Shown here: positions 21,659-31,600 of the stretch, piece by piece
How the letters are laid out: every line of letters starts with the position of its first letter
How positions within the stretch are numbered: position 1 is the stretch's first letter
Source: Aradus depressus
Taxonomy: Eukaryota; Arthropoda; Insecta; Hemiptera; Aradidae
DNA length: 64,000 nt
Assembly: GCA_963662175.1 (NCBI GenBank)
Contig: OY759217.1
Span: 50,692,108-50,756,107 of the forward strand
Direction: 5' to 3'
Notes under the pieces: model-generated
The model's input: the letters and a program-made list of their open reading frames with translations, nothing else
The model's database searches: none
What the model was told of the DNA's origin: nothing
Position numbers and translations under genes: made by a program

Positions 21659-22056
21659 GTTTTTTATTTTTGTAAACATTTATGTAAGGTTTATGTTAAT
21701 TTTTAAAAGTTCCTGCTCCAGCAATTATTCTAAAGCTCCTCAATATCTGCCTTTTGTGCAATTTACTTTTATCTTACAATAAGTTATTTTTTGTAAATAT
21801 TTTTATAAGGAAATTAATTTTTAATAGTTCCTGCTATAGCAATTATTCTAATGTTCCTTTTTCTTTAAGTTCAAGCTGTTTTTGTTTTTTCATAATTAAA
21901 TAATTATGCATATTAAGTGTTTTTTTTTTAACAAGCCAAGTATTAAAATAGGTCAAACCGTAATATGAATTAATATTATCATTTTATTGCACTGTTTCTG
22001 ATAGATAATTGCCATCGCCGGTGTTACTTTTACCTTTACGCCCGCTCTAGGGTTAA

Positions 22057-22165
22057 GACGCCTTCTCATTAATTCGCGCTGGGGATGTACATTACCATTA
22101 ATTCACCAACTTTTCTTTTTCTTTATGCGTGTGAAAATCCGAGACCGAGTTTTTAACAGATTTTT
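22057..22165 (+). repeat. Family A, right part after piggyBac
   Basis: CTTCTCATTAATTCGCGCTG GGGATGTACATT and ATTCACCAAC continue the family A copy broken at 18148. The next bases include a diverged block 1 (AGACCGAGTTTTTAACAGA). Confidence 0.65.
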
Positions 22166-22254
22166 ACGTTTCAATGTGCCGTGAATTCGATTTGACCATT
22201 TTTGCGATGATGTCTACCTGTGCGTGAGTTATCATGTTTTTTTTTTATATTATA

Positions 22255-22520
22255 TGCAATAAAGGTCGTCCAGTTTTCAAGATACATGCCGAAAAACGTC
22301 TTGAAATGTAGTTTTGAAACAAATATTTATAGACGTTTCCTTGATTTACCCGAAAACGGTTAGTCCTATTGAAAAAATAACTCTTACTAAAAATGTTCCT
22401 TACTAAAGTTTGAATCGTCATTATTCCTTAGATTTGAGATAGGATTAATACAACAAAAGTTATAGCGCCCCGAAGAATGTAAACTAAATGTTTATAAGGA
22501 CTATAAGTAATTTTTAAATT
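22255..22520 (+). repeat. Interspersed repeat family D
   Basis: ATACATGCCGAAAAACGTCT, ACGGTTAGTCCTATTGAAAA and TTAGATTTGAGATAGGATTA align with the copies at 3830 and 16930. Confidence 0.7.
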
Positions 22521-22633
22521 GTAACGCAAAGTAACGAACTTTAATTTAATATCATTTTATTATTGGTAGTTTCTATGAAAAATTATAAAAATGAAGTAAA
22601 AAATAAAATATAGTTGATGTGACGTTCATTACA

Positions 22634-22881
22634 GGACTATACCAACCACGCTTACACACACTCTCTCCTCCTCCCCCTTCTCAAAATTATTTCATACTAG
22701 CATTACTAGTTATAAGAATTTTACCTTCGTGATAGCGATAAACTAAGAAACAAAAAATACCACTGACGCCAACTCATTGCTCAGTAATGCCAACTTATTA
22801 CTCAGTAATGCCAGTATGAAATTGAGGAGGGGGAGGGGGAGAGGTACTCAGATCTGTAAGGGTGGTTGGTATAAGAAAGTC
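22634..22881. mobile_element. Foldback element with C/G-rich arms
   Basis: The left arm has CTATACCAACCACGCTTACA then CTCTCTCCTCCTCCCCCTTC and TTTCATACTAGCATTAC. The right arm is its imperfect reverse complement (AATGCCAGTATGAAATTGAG, GGAGGGGGAGGGGGAGAGGT, GGTGGTTGGTATAAG). The centre has a duplicated ACTCAGTAATGCCA. It is probably a MITE, with no target duplication found. Confidence 0.7.
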
Positions 22882-24239
22882 CACATCGCATTTTTTTTTA
22901 ATGTTCTAAAGTTCTGTTCTTTTATCTTCCACATTTTTTAAAAACTTTTTAACGAGACCTTTGAGTCAGTATTTTAATTAATTATTTATTGAATTGTTTA
23001 AAATATTTTGTTTGATCGATAATGACTAATTATATCGTGAGTTATCGTGTTGACAGGCACTTACAATGTTTGCACGACATAAAGAGAGACTTGGAAAAAG
23101 GGTCGGAAAAAATTCATCATTGATTTTTTTTGACCGATTACATAACGTGGAATGTTTTGTCAAATATTGATATAAATACAATAGTGTACATAATTAAATT
23201 CATATAATTTAAGTAAATAAATCGGACCTGAGCCATTTGCAGATGCGGGAATGTCCAGGGGCAAGTAGAGGAGATGGGTACTGCGCATGCCCGGCTAGCG
23301 GTCTTCTTATGCAAACCCAGCTGAAAGTAGTATACAAAGGGGAAAAAAATATTTTAGAATGTAGTAAAAAAGGAATTAAAGAGGTAGGTTGGCCAAGTAT
23401 TTCAGGTATAATGGCGGGGGGGGGGGGGGGGGGGGGGGCATGTTCTGTTGAATAAAGTTTGGAAGATGAGGTGGAGGGGCGGAGGTTTGGGGTTTGGCAG
23501 TTGGCCTAATGTAGGGGGGAGAGAGGTACCCAATCTGAAACATCTCCACAACTAAACCCTACCTAATTATGGCCCATTACATTAGTTGAGAAAGCTCCAC
23601 CTCCCACCTCAGTATCAGCATCTCAAGATTTTCTTAGATACGCAGGGAATAAGATGCAGAAAAGTCACAAAATAGCAATGTATTCTCATTCGGAGAATTT
23701 TTTATTATTTTTATTTACAAACAGATATTTGCCACTGTATAAAGAATATACAACAAGTAAATGTGTTAAAAGAGAGATAATGGCAATGTCAAATGTGGGT
23801 ACTGAAGGAGATAAAAAAGTTTTTTTTAGCCTGAATTTTGGTAATTCAGTCACGAAGGAAATTTTGAGATTTTTTTTTTTTTTTTAATCGGTAAAGTAAA
23901 TTTGTTGACAACAGGTAATGGAACAATTTATATATAATACAAAAGAGAAAAAAATAAAAATAAATAAATAATAATTAAACTTAAAAAAATAATTAGAAAA
24001 ATAATGAAATAATAATAAAAATGTTTCCGTGACGTCATGAAAAATATGTACAAAATAATAAGTATGTATACATATATATGTATAATATATATGATTTATT
24101 TGAAAAAAAAATATATAATTTGTATTCTGAGATGTGTGAAGGTTTTTTTAAAAATATTTTTGAAACTCATGGTTTTGAGTGCTATAAACATATTCGTATT
24201 TGTTCTGTCTCAAAACTGAGGGCATTTAGATAGCTAGAA
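22882..24239. other. AT-rich region with a poly-G run
   Basis: The region includes a 24-25-base G run at about 23414-23438, a poly-T run near 23871-23886 and a TA-rich segment around 24050-24120. Several short open frames exist, none with a recognisable domain. Confidence 0.4.
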
Positions 24240-24365
24240 ATTTAATAAGAAACCATGTTTTCGAAGGACCAACCGTTTTTGGCATAAATCAAGCAAACGT
24301 CTGAAAAAATGGCTTTCAAAACTACTTTTTAGGACGGTTATCGGTATGTATGTCTTAAACTGAGC
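24240..24365 (-). repeat. Family D fragment, minus strand
   Basis: The complement reads ACCGATAACCGTCCTAAAAA, then GATTTATGCCAAAAACGGTT and GGTCCTTCGAAAACATGG, matching the middle of family D. Confidence 0.55.
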
Positions 24366-24657
24366 CTTTCAGTTTTATGTACAAGTGTATATAATTGATG
24401 ATTATCGATGATAATCTTGTAAAATATACAAAGGCCCCGAAATAAAGTTGTTTTATTTTTCATCCCTACTACTGTTGGCCAAATACTGTATACATCGTAT
24501 ACCGTATACAAATAACTAAAATTTGTGGTTTTGCAGATTGAGAGCCGACTTTTGGATGAAGCAGATATTGCGATAGATAGCAAGCTGTCCTCCGTAGACA
24601 CCTCGATCTGCCCTCCTACACTGGGGTTGATCTTTCGTGGGAGAGGGGCCTTACAAA

Positions 24658-24695
24658 AGAATCCATTTCCATGATAGCCAGGAAATGGATTCTAG
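24658..24695. other. 13-bp inverted repeat (stem-loop)
   Basis: AGAATCCATTTCC and GGAAATGGATTCT are separated by ten bases. No T run follows, so a terminator role is not supported. Confidence 0.6.
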
Positions 24696-25039
24696 GAATA
24701 CGGGACTTTTCTGACTGTCGCCCCCTTTCGCCTTAACAAGTTCTGACAAAACGAAATAAATTGAAAAAAACAAAAAAAAGGTTTTGGACGGAAGTCGAAT
24801 TAGGGATTGCACAGGAAAGCAGGGACAGGAATAAACAAAGGCTTCATAAAAGTACAAGGATAATCCAATTTCCAATAATTGAAATACTAGAAAGCTATGT
24901 TCCTTCACAAAATGGAATAGCATCACGTACGTTGTTCATGAGAGCGCTGGTAGCACACAGGTAGGGTGCTTCACTGTTGTGCTCAAAATAAGGGTTGGAA
25001 AAAATCCGGCCGAGAACCTTTATTTTTTATCTGAGGGAG

Positions 25040-25165
25040 ATAAAAATAAAAAGTCGTCGGTAAATCACCGGCGATGTAAACATATCTAATATATCAGCGC
25101 TCTGGTAGTAGGCGATATGAACTCATAATTGAAGCCCGGGCCTGAGTTACAATAACTAATGAACA
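25040..25165 (+). mobile_element. Family A end next to a SINE-A 3' fragment
   Basis: AAAGTCGTCGGTAAATCACC GGCGATGTA is the family A end in minus orientation. It is followed at about 25088 by the 3' part of SINE-A in plus orientation (GCGCTCTGGTAGTAGGCGAT, AAGCCCGGGCCTGAGTTACA) with the short tail ATAACTAATGAAC. Confidence 0.7.
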
Positions 25166-26145
25166 GGTAAGAAGCCCCAAGCTATCCGATCCATTTACAA
25201 TTTAAACCATTATATTTTCAAGCTCGTCTCCTAGAGTACCTACTATAGTAAGTTTGAAATAAGTCCCTATAGAGCTGTTCCGTGGAACTAAAGCCCCAGC
25301 CAAGCTAATTGTATGCAAATAAATCCTCGAAGACTACTTAATTAGGGAACTGTAAGGAGGTCTAATAAATTGTCTGTTTTGTTCCAGGTAAGTACCTGCC
25401 TAAGAACTTCTAGACACCATCCTATACTGAGTTACTTGGCACCTCTTGTGTACTCTTGGCAGCCTATAACCGCCTATACGTGAGTATCATAAATAAAAAG
25501 GACATCTTAGACGACCACAGAACGGTACCAGTTGTGGTCAATGAATCTAGTGTAGACAGTTTTAGAGTGGTCAAAGAGAAGAAAGAAAGTTGACACGTGT
25601 GTCCTCTCCATGTTTTCTGCTTTTGTAGTGCTGTACCACTAACGCCACTTCTAATCTCCGCAGCTCTGCGTGGGCATTATTCCACTTAATGCAAGGATTG
25701 ATCTTTTCGGCAGTTTAACGAGAATAAGAAGAATATGACCGCCTCCATGAAGATCTAATGGAGTTCTAATCTATTTTCATGTTTTAGGGGCTTATAAATC
25801 ATGAAAAATCAATGAAGCATTAAAAGGCTCATTTTATGTATTGGCCCCGCCCACAACCCCTCTCTCCTCCCGTTCAGAATGTTGCTATGCCACAGCCTAT
25901 GACGAATCTTGGATGTATGATAACGTGTCAATTTTTATATCCAAAGAACGAAAATAGGAAAACAGATTTTCTTTAAGATATGTCCTCCAACATTTTACCT
26001 TTCAGGTACAGATTAAGTTTCCCATTGTGTTCTGAAAATTGTTTTTTTTTTTTATCTCCCAAGTATTACGGTACATCAATGGCTGAGGTTTTTATCCACT
26101 TTCAACACCCGATTCCAACAGGTCGTCATCCATGATCATTATTAT
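25166..26145. other. Spacer, nothing recognised
   Basis: Nearly 1 kb with mixed composition and no repeat, RNA gene or convincing frame that I could support. Confidence 0.3.
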
Positions 26146-26149
26146 TATT

Positions 26150-26545
26150 ATACTAGCAGTAATACCCGGCGTTGCCCGGGGAACTTTGACTTTTCTCCCA
26201 ATATCTCCTATAAGGCTATACAGTTCCTCGACAGTACATTCATGATGTTATAATTTTCAATTATTCATACGGAATAAGGCTTATAGTCCTTCAACTGTAG
26301 TAACGCTAGCTTTGGAGCTAAAACTTATCTATTCAAAAAGATTCCTCATTAATCATTGCAGTGGTTTTTGAGTTACAAAGATTGCGTGGGTGGATGCTGG
26401 AATGGACCAGATATTGAGGTACTAATACGCCTATAACCTTCCACAGACCATGACGAACAAATTTAAAAAAAAATTAATCAAATCCATCAAGCCGTTCGTG
26501 AGTTATAGCGGTACAACGCACAGACATTTTCAGCTATGTATGATT
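26150..26545 (+). repeat. Dispersed repeat with ACCCGGCGTTGCCCGGG signature
   Basis: It starts TACTAGCAGTAATACCCGGC GTTGCCCGGGG and ends with AAGCCGTTCGTGAGTTATAG CGGTACAACGCACAGACATT. A Pro-like CCCGGCGTTGCCCGGG start with a gagttatagcg...cagaca end is a common layout for dispersed invertebrate repeats. I do not assign it to a named family. Confidence 0.6.
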
Positions 26546-27215
26546 ATTCGATGCGGTATTCCTCAACCCAGACGATGTAGCAAAGTATGTAGTCAAATAC
26601 TGGCGAGGGGCTGTTATATGGGCCTTCAGGCTTTGAATAACATAGGTAGAAAACCCATCTCAGCAATCAGTCAATCACACAAGCTTCTTCTTATTCCTGA
26701 GGATCCGTTTTCCCTCTAGAAATGTTCTATATAAAAATAAAAAAAGGAATATTCTAAATAGAAGTTGATGCTTTAGATCAACATCACTCGATATAGGATT
26801 AGAAGTGGACGAAGGGGGTCATATGGAAGAATCGGACCGCTGATTGGTCAGAATTAATAGCTTGCAAGAATATAATGGTTTGACTCGGTTCAATCCCTAA
26901 CCTTTTTTTACAGGAGAAAAAAAATTTCTAGCTCGGCTATAATTCTTTTTTCATACCTAACCGACCCTTTTATTGTTTTAGGGGGGGAGGGAGGGGACAT
27001 TGACGGTCCTGTTAAAGTTTGACTCTGTGAACAATAGCCCGGCCTGGACAAAACAAGGCAACCATTATCATATTGAATCCCTCTTCCGGCAAACAGGAAA
27101 CGGAAAAAAAAAAAAAAAAATTGCATTGGTTTTTACTCTTCCGCAGTGGTGGAACAAAGGCAAGAGGATCCAGCTGAGACAAGCAAAATTCATGTTACCT
27201 CTCAGAGCTGGTTTG
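26546..27215. other. Spacer, nothing recognised
   Basis: Low-scoring open frames only. A 16-base A run lies at about 27105-27120. Confidence 0.3.
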
Positions 27216-27219
27216 GATA

Positions 27220-27290
27220 ATTGTAGAGCGTCGATTATTCGAACGTCAGTTATCTGAACGTTCAATTATCCGAACTGACTTAATGGAAAA
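27220..27290. mobile_element. Tigger-like terminal fragment
   Basis: TGTAGAGCGTCGATTATTCG is followed by two more TATC(T/C)GAA-type units (CAGTTATCTGAACG, CAATTATCCGAACTG). It matches the end of the 14277 MITE but has no partner end nearby. Confidence 0.6.
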
Positions 27291-27597
27291 AAAAATCAAA
27301 TTAGTTTTTCCATGAAGTTCCATGAGGGAAGCCTAATTAATTCTTAGAAAGAGCTCTGTTAGCTGTGTAAGGGATATGTGTGTGTCTATGTATGTAATTT
27401 GTTCATTGGATTTTTCCACTGAATCCATTTCCATTCGAATGGTCGGTTACCAGTCAATGCTCTCAGTTTCAAATCATTCATTGTGAGGGGGAGGGGGGAG
27501 GGGGGGGGGGGGGGGAGGACATAAACTGAGTGCTGATTTTTTAAAAGTTGATCGAATTTTCATAAAATTTCATACGTAGCATCCTTATTCAGATTGA

Positions 27598-28250
27598 TGT
27601 GTCCAGGTATCCATTGAATGTAATAGTTCTTATCTGACTGGTAAATAGTTGTAGCTATTGTGGAGAGTATGTAGTTGCTGCGAGTTTTGAGGTGAAAGTT
27701 GCGTAGTAGTTGGCAGGCGAATTTAGAGTCGGTCAATATAACTATCTCTTCTGAAAATATAATACTTTTAGAGTATTCTATGGCCTTTTGGATAGCAATC
27801 AGTTCAGAGGTACAGACGTTATGATGTGGAGAGATTTTTTCTGTTAGGTTAGTATCTGTTAGGGGATCGAAGATACCTATCCCCGTCCCCTCTGTTGTTT
27901 TTGAAGCATCCGTGAAGAGTTTGTGACATTTATCGTAAAGAGTGTAAATCATTTCTATTGTGTTGGCTTTTAGGATTGTGGAGTCTAAGTTGTTTTTGGA
28001 TGTTTTGATAGTCCTAATGCCTGGATTGGCCTTTATGATAAAGTTTGATAGTGGGATGGGTGAAATTAGTGATAACGGTTTGTCGGTCCGATGTAGTGTC
28101 TGTAATGTTGGCCTGAGTTCTGCTAGTGTATTTTGAATGTATTTGTTCAAGTGGATTTTTTGTCTATTTATTAAATCGTTGAAAGGGTGTGATTTGTCAG
28201 AGTGTATTTTTGTAAGTTTTCTTACGTATAACTCGTATTTTTGTAAGTTT
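27598..28250 (-). pseudogene. LINE RNase H domain fragment
   Basis: The frame from about 28150 down to 27560 encodes an RNase H fold of the type found in I/R1-like LINE ORF2. Its catalytic-site motifs are FTDASK, then CTSELIAIQKAIEY, then ILTDSKFACQLL, and it ends in WIPGH. After WIPGH the expected His/Asp-rich continuation is replaced. The remaining codons are encoded by family C repeat sequence (CATACGTAGCATCCTTATTC, about 27570-27598), so the tail of the open frame is a chimera. Upstream, in a shifted frame, HPFNDLINRQKIHLNKY leads into the domain. No reverse transcriptase core remains. Confidence 0.85.
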
Positions 28251-28300
28251 TCTTACGTATAACTCGTATTTTTGTAAGTTTTCTTACGTATAACTCTACG
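28206..28300. repeat. 31-bp tandem triplication within LINE sequence
   Basis: Three copies of a 31-bp unit containing TTTTTGTAAGTTTTCTTACG. Since 31 is not a multiple of three, it shifts the LINE frame. It contains the local inverted repeat GTAAG...CTTAC. Confidence 0.88.
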
Positions 28301-28450
28301 TATTATGTCTTTGCCAAAGCTCCCGTTTCTACAGCATCTTATATCCCATGCAATACCATTTCCTCTGAGCTCTGCCTTGAGCCCAATTCGAGGGAATCGT
28401 GTTACCAGTTTTCTTATACAGTTAGTTATAATATTTTCATGGTTTTTCAT
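28301..28450 (-). pseudogene. Possible LINE remnant upstream of RNase H
   Basis: A 65-codon open frame (28450 to 28253) includes KLVTRFPRIGLKAELRGNGI and runs into the 31-bp triplication. It is probably the linker between reverse transcriptase and RNase H of the same LINE, but no diagnostic motif is seen. Confidence 0.35.
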
Positions 28451-28484
28451 TTAACTTTCTCCCAGGAGAACTTGTTATCTAAAG

Positions 28485-28804
28485 TTATACAAAGGCTAAA
28501 GAAGGAAGTTTTCCAAGAAGAGGCGGGCTACAGAAATTGTTCTCTACTTTTATAACGTTAATTTTACTTTGATATTTCTTACCTCTGAAAACGACCAATT
28601 TCAGTGGAGTTGATGGCATTGCGGAAGGAGCCGCAACATTCTGGTATTCTACAAGAATGACGTAATTTTGGAAGGCACTCTGAAAGACAATCCTTACCGT
28701 ATGCAAGGCCGCCAACAGGATCCTGGGGCCTCAGCTATTTTTTAAAATGTTTCAATTTACAATCGGCTACAAATAACCATATATACATTTGATGACAGTT
28801 TAAG
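28485..28804. other. Spacer, nothing recognised
   Basis: No feature supported. A minus-strand open frame of 76 codons lacks any recognisable domain. Confidence 0.3.
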
Positions 28805-28927
28805 TATAATATAAAGTGAAAACTGACATAATTGCAGAGATATTGTGAAATAATTCAAATGGACTTGAAAAATAAAATAAAACTGGTTTATTTAATATAT
28901 TGTCTAATTTCACTAACTATATATACA

Positions 28928-28963
28928 TGGGAGTACTTTCGGTATTTCTACCATCCTCAGCCA
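28928..28963 (-). ncRNA. Hammerhead ribozyme candidate, HP-1 left arm
   Basis: This is the exact mirror of the motif at 28988-29023, because the arms are perfect inverted copies. On the minus strand it has UGG/CCA helix I, CUGAGGA, the GGUA/UACC helix II with GAAA loop, GAA, the AGUACU helix III and C at the cleavage position. Confidence 0.65.
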
Positions 28964-28987
28964 AAAGCATATCATCTCTTATGCTTT

Positions 28988-29023
28988 TGGCTGAGGATGG
29001 TAGAAATACCGAAAGTACTCCCA
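28988..29023 (+). ncRNA. Hammerhead ribozyme candidate, HP-1 right arm
   Basis: Reading 5' to 3': UGG of helix I (28988-28990), CUGAGGA core (28991-28997), one extra U, GGUA-GAAA-UACC hairpin (helix II), GAA (29011-29013), self-complementary AGUACU (helix III), C at position 17 (29020), then CCA closing helix I. All conserved hammerhead core positions are present. The extra U before helix II is the only departure. Helix III is too short to close as a monomer, as in Penelope-type hammerheads that act as dimers. Confidence 0.7.
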
Positions 29024-29204
29024 TGTATATATAGTTAGTGAAATTAGACAATATATTAAATAAACCAGTTTTATTTTATTTTTCAAGTCCATAATATAAA
29101 GTATTTACAAAAAATAATAAGAAGCAAAAACTAGAACAATCGGTGTACAAAATAATATGATAAATCATAATAAAAACAACGGTTCAGCTCCGAACATTGC
29201 CCAC

Positions 29205-29597
29205 ATGATACCGTCTACTACACAGTCTACAACTAAATGGCTGAGGAGAGAGGTCATGAGGGCTCGGGTAGTACCTCGTATCCCCCGGAGCTGTCTAGCC
29301 TTTGACTAGCAGTGGAGGTCACTACCACTACTCCCAAGACACTTGCTACCTTATCGTAGCAGGTTTCTCAGGCACCATCTCAGCCGTCGGGACTTCAATC
29401 ACCACGAATATTTGTATGAGTATCCTGAACGCGCCGACGACAATATTCAGCCGAATTGGCATAAAGGGAATGTGGGTATCAGAAGAGGAGGTTCAACTCG
29501 AAACACCCTGGTAACTGTGTATGAGGATCCAGAAGTAGCCCCAGTAAGATACTCTCCAGCCAAAACTGTAGATTGGTATCAGAGAGAGGGCACTTAA
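29205..29597 (+). pseudogene. Unidentified protein-like ORF with one TAG
   Basis: From ATG 29205 to TAA 29595-29597 there are 131 codons with one in-frame TAG at 29307-29309. The region is less AT-rich than its surroundings and the peptide has a balanced composition (for example RRDFNHHEYLYEYPERADDN and VTVYEDPEVAPVRYSPAKTV). No domain is recognised. It may be the end of an unknown transposon protein or a decayed host exon. Confidence 0.35.
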
Positions 29598-29730
29598 TTG
29601 TTATTTGGCGCTGAGTAATTCGTCGAGGGCTTTTTAGTGTTTGGTATTATACTCTGAAGTTGGCTGATCCCTCTCTGATGTCCGCCTGGCTAATGAAGCG
29701 GATAGGCGGTGGACTGAGGGGTTTATTGGC

Positions 29731-29757
29731 AACCCCCCCCCCCCCCCCCCCCCCCCC
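29731..29757. repeat. Poly-C tract
   Basis: An uninterrupted C run of about 27 bases. Its length is likely polymorphic or misassembled. Confidence 0.9.
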
Positions 29758-29964
29758 TATCCAAACATCTGTTGTAGAAAGGTTGGGGGGGAGGATCAAC
29801 ACGGCTTTTGTTGCTAATAACAGCAACCCACCCGGCTTTTGTTGCTAATTTCCATACCAAAAGCATATTCCCTTGTAATCAGCCTACCCTATGAATACTC
29901 ATTGAACGGTTTTTGTTTTTTACACGACTTAATTAAAGTGAGAGGCCAATTTTGAAATCCTGCA

Positions 29965-30540
29965 GAAGAATTGATCATTCAGAAATTTGATATTGAATTT
30001 TGACCGGAATATTACGTTTTCCGAATCCCTGATTCCATAAAAAGAATATAAAATTTCCTGTCTATGGGTGGATGCTATCCACCAAGTTGCTCGGCCATCG
30101 ATGCACCCTTACCGAACATCCTCAAGCCACGCCCGTTAAAGCAAGCTATAAAGTAGCGTGTCGTTGCGCCTTCTTGCTGACTGCAAAGCACCGAGACATT
30201 TGCACGCATGTACCCCGTGGTCCACACTGAATGGAACACCTTCACAGAACACGGGGTGGTAGCCAGCCTTCACTCCGCCATCGACTCCTACTCGGCAAAG
30301 CTTCGTTCGGGTCCAAGAATCCCTTTCCACAATTTTTCTACTCATTATATCTCTCGATGGAATTAATATATCGACACCTATTAATTTTCAGCTAAATCGA
30401 AGTGAGTATATAGTGTAGGGAGGCACAATTTAAAAAACGGAACAGTTTAATAAATGTATCGTTACCGAATTTAATATATTGATCCAACGTTTTAAAACAG
30501 AATGCGACTTCATATATTTATTTACTAATTAAATTATTCC
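29965..30540 (+). repeat. Family A fragments around an unassigned block
   Basis: A block 1 scrap is at about 29972-30020 (AGAAATTTGATATTGAATTT). Later family A text is at 30355-30520 (CGACACCTATTAATTTTCAG). Between them, 30060-30350 is less AT-rich with a 69-codon minus-strand frame lacking any recognisable domain. Confidence 0.5.
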
Positions 30541-30563
30541 TCTGTTTTTATACAAATAACGAG

Positions 30564-30737
30564 GGCGCCGGTAGCTCAGTGGTATGCGTGCTTGAGGTAC
30601 TCGTTATAGACCCCTGCCCTAGGTGAATAACAATTTAGGGTAAGCAAAATTTAGGAGTAGATTCGGGCTCATGTCCACCAGAGTGACGAAAGAGAGCTCT
30701 GGTTGTAGGCGATATGACCTCGTAGTTAAAGCCCAAT
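30564..30737 (+). mobile_element. SINE-A with internal deletion
   Basis: The head GGGCGCCGGTAGCTCAGTGG TATGCGTGCTTG carries a clean box A. It then jumps to GAGGTACTCGTTATAGACCC, losing box B and the next 100 or so bases. The 3' part (GGGCTCATGTCCACCAGAGT, GGCGATATGACCTCGTAGTT) is intact. Confidence 0.88.
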
Positions 30738-30888
30738 TTATTAGAATAATAGCATGAGTAATTTAATAGAACTGGGTAACATTTAAAAAAATGTATTCAA
30801 TATAAGATGTGTCTTATAATTTTTTCTACATATTTTATTTGAATCAATTTTTGATTAACTTAATATTAGCGATATTACCTCACCCAGG

Positions 30889-31185
30889 AACCAGACGTTG
30901 TGAAAGTCATCAGGCTGGGAAGACTCAGGTGGGCCGGACATCTGGCCAGAATGGGCGAACATGAGATCCCGAGGAAGACGATGTCGGACCGGCTTTACGG
31001 AACAAGAGGCGTCGGGAGGCCGAAGCTGAGGTGGCAGGATGGTGTGGCGAATGATGCGAGGAGCCTGCTTGGAGTCCGACACTGGAGAGCAGCTGCACAA
31101 AACAGGGATAACTGGCGGACACTGTTGGAGGAGGCCTTGACTCATTAGTGGGTTGTCGCGCCATTGTGAATGAATGAATGAAAAA
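30889..31185 (+). pseudogene. RTE-type LINE ORF2 tail with (TGAA)n end
   Basis: The frame from 30889 to TAG 31146-31148 encodes VIRLGRLRWAGHLARM, then GTRGVGRPKLRWQDGV and NRDNWRTLLEEALTH. The RLRWAGH...RMG / GRPKLRW / D..WR layout is the conserved C-terminal end of RTE-like LINE polyproteins. It is followed within 30 bases by (TGAA)n, the usual RTE 3' tail. Only the last 90 codons remain. Confidence 0.85.
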
Positions 31186-31600
31186 TAATATTAGCTATAT
31201 TTTGTTTAATAAAATATTAGATAGATAGGTCAGAGAAACCCCGTTTGCACGGAAAATCAACAAAATGATGTGTATAATATGATGATGATGATAAAAGCCC
31301 TGTTTTTAATGAAAATTTAAGGAAAATTCTTACCTTGGAGGGGTTGGATACGTCACATTCTCAACAAGGGGGGGCGTGAGTCTGAAGGTGAGTTATTTGA
31401 AGAATTTCTCCCCCCACCTCTCATTCTTTGCAAAACTAATTAAAATCTTCACCTATCTAAAGAGGTGAAGGGGCTACATTGTTGGGTGGCTACCCCAAGA
31501 AGGCCCCTTACATAGCATACATTGTTTCTTTCCCCTCCCCTTGTATCTTCTTGGATAACTATTTTACTTTCTAGGCTCTGTTCACCGGAATTTCATATTT
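31186..31600. other. Spacer, nothing recognised
   Basis: No supported feature. It contains two short homologous GAGGTGAA stretches and C-rich patches. Confidence 0.3.

Larger units (their letters stand above)
18149..22056 (+). mobile_element. piggyBac element with TTAA ends
   Basis: The left end is TTAA (18149-18152) plus CCCTGGAGCGGCC. The right end is TTAA (22053-22056) preceded by the complement of CCCTAGAGCGGGC. These 13-bp inverted repeats with two mismatches and the TTAA duplication are diagnostic of piggyBac. The element spans about 3.9 kb. Removing the 1.3-kb internal insertion leaves about 2.6 kb, the usual size. The transposase reads in plus orientation and is disrupted, so this copy is non-autonomous. 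Confidence 0.93.
28806..29102. mobile_element. Hairpin element HP-1, perfect arms and 12-bp duplication
   Basis: ATAATATAAAGT flanks the element (28806-28817 and 29091-29102). Inside are a 43-base single-copy leader with GCAGAGATATTGTGAAA, then two 111-bp arms (28861-28971 and 28980-29090) that are perfect reverse complements around an 8-base loop. Each arm has a hammerhead-like fold. A second copy at 53005-53291 shares the leader and the arm layout. A leader on one side only, inverted terminal repeats and a variable 12-13-bp duplication fit Penelope-like elements. There is no coding sequence. Confidence 0.9.

Noticed and set aside
24658..24695. Transcription terminator
   Set aside because: The stem-loop has no T run and the context is eukaryotic.
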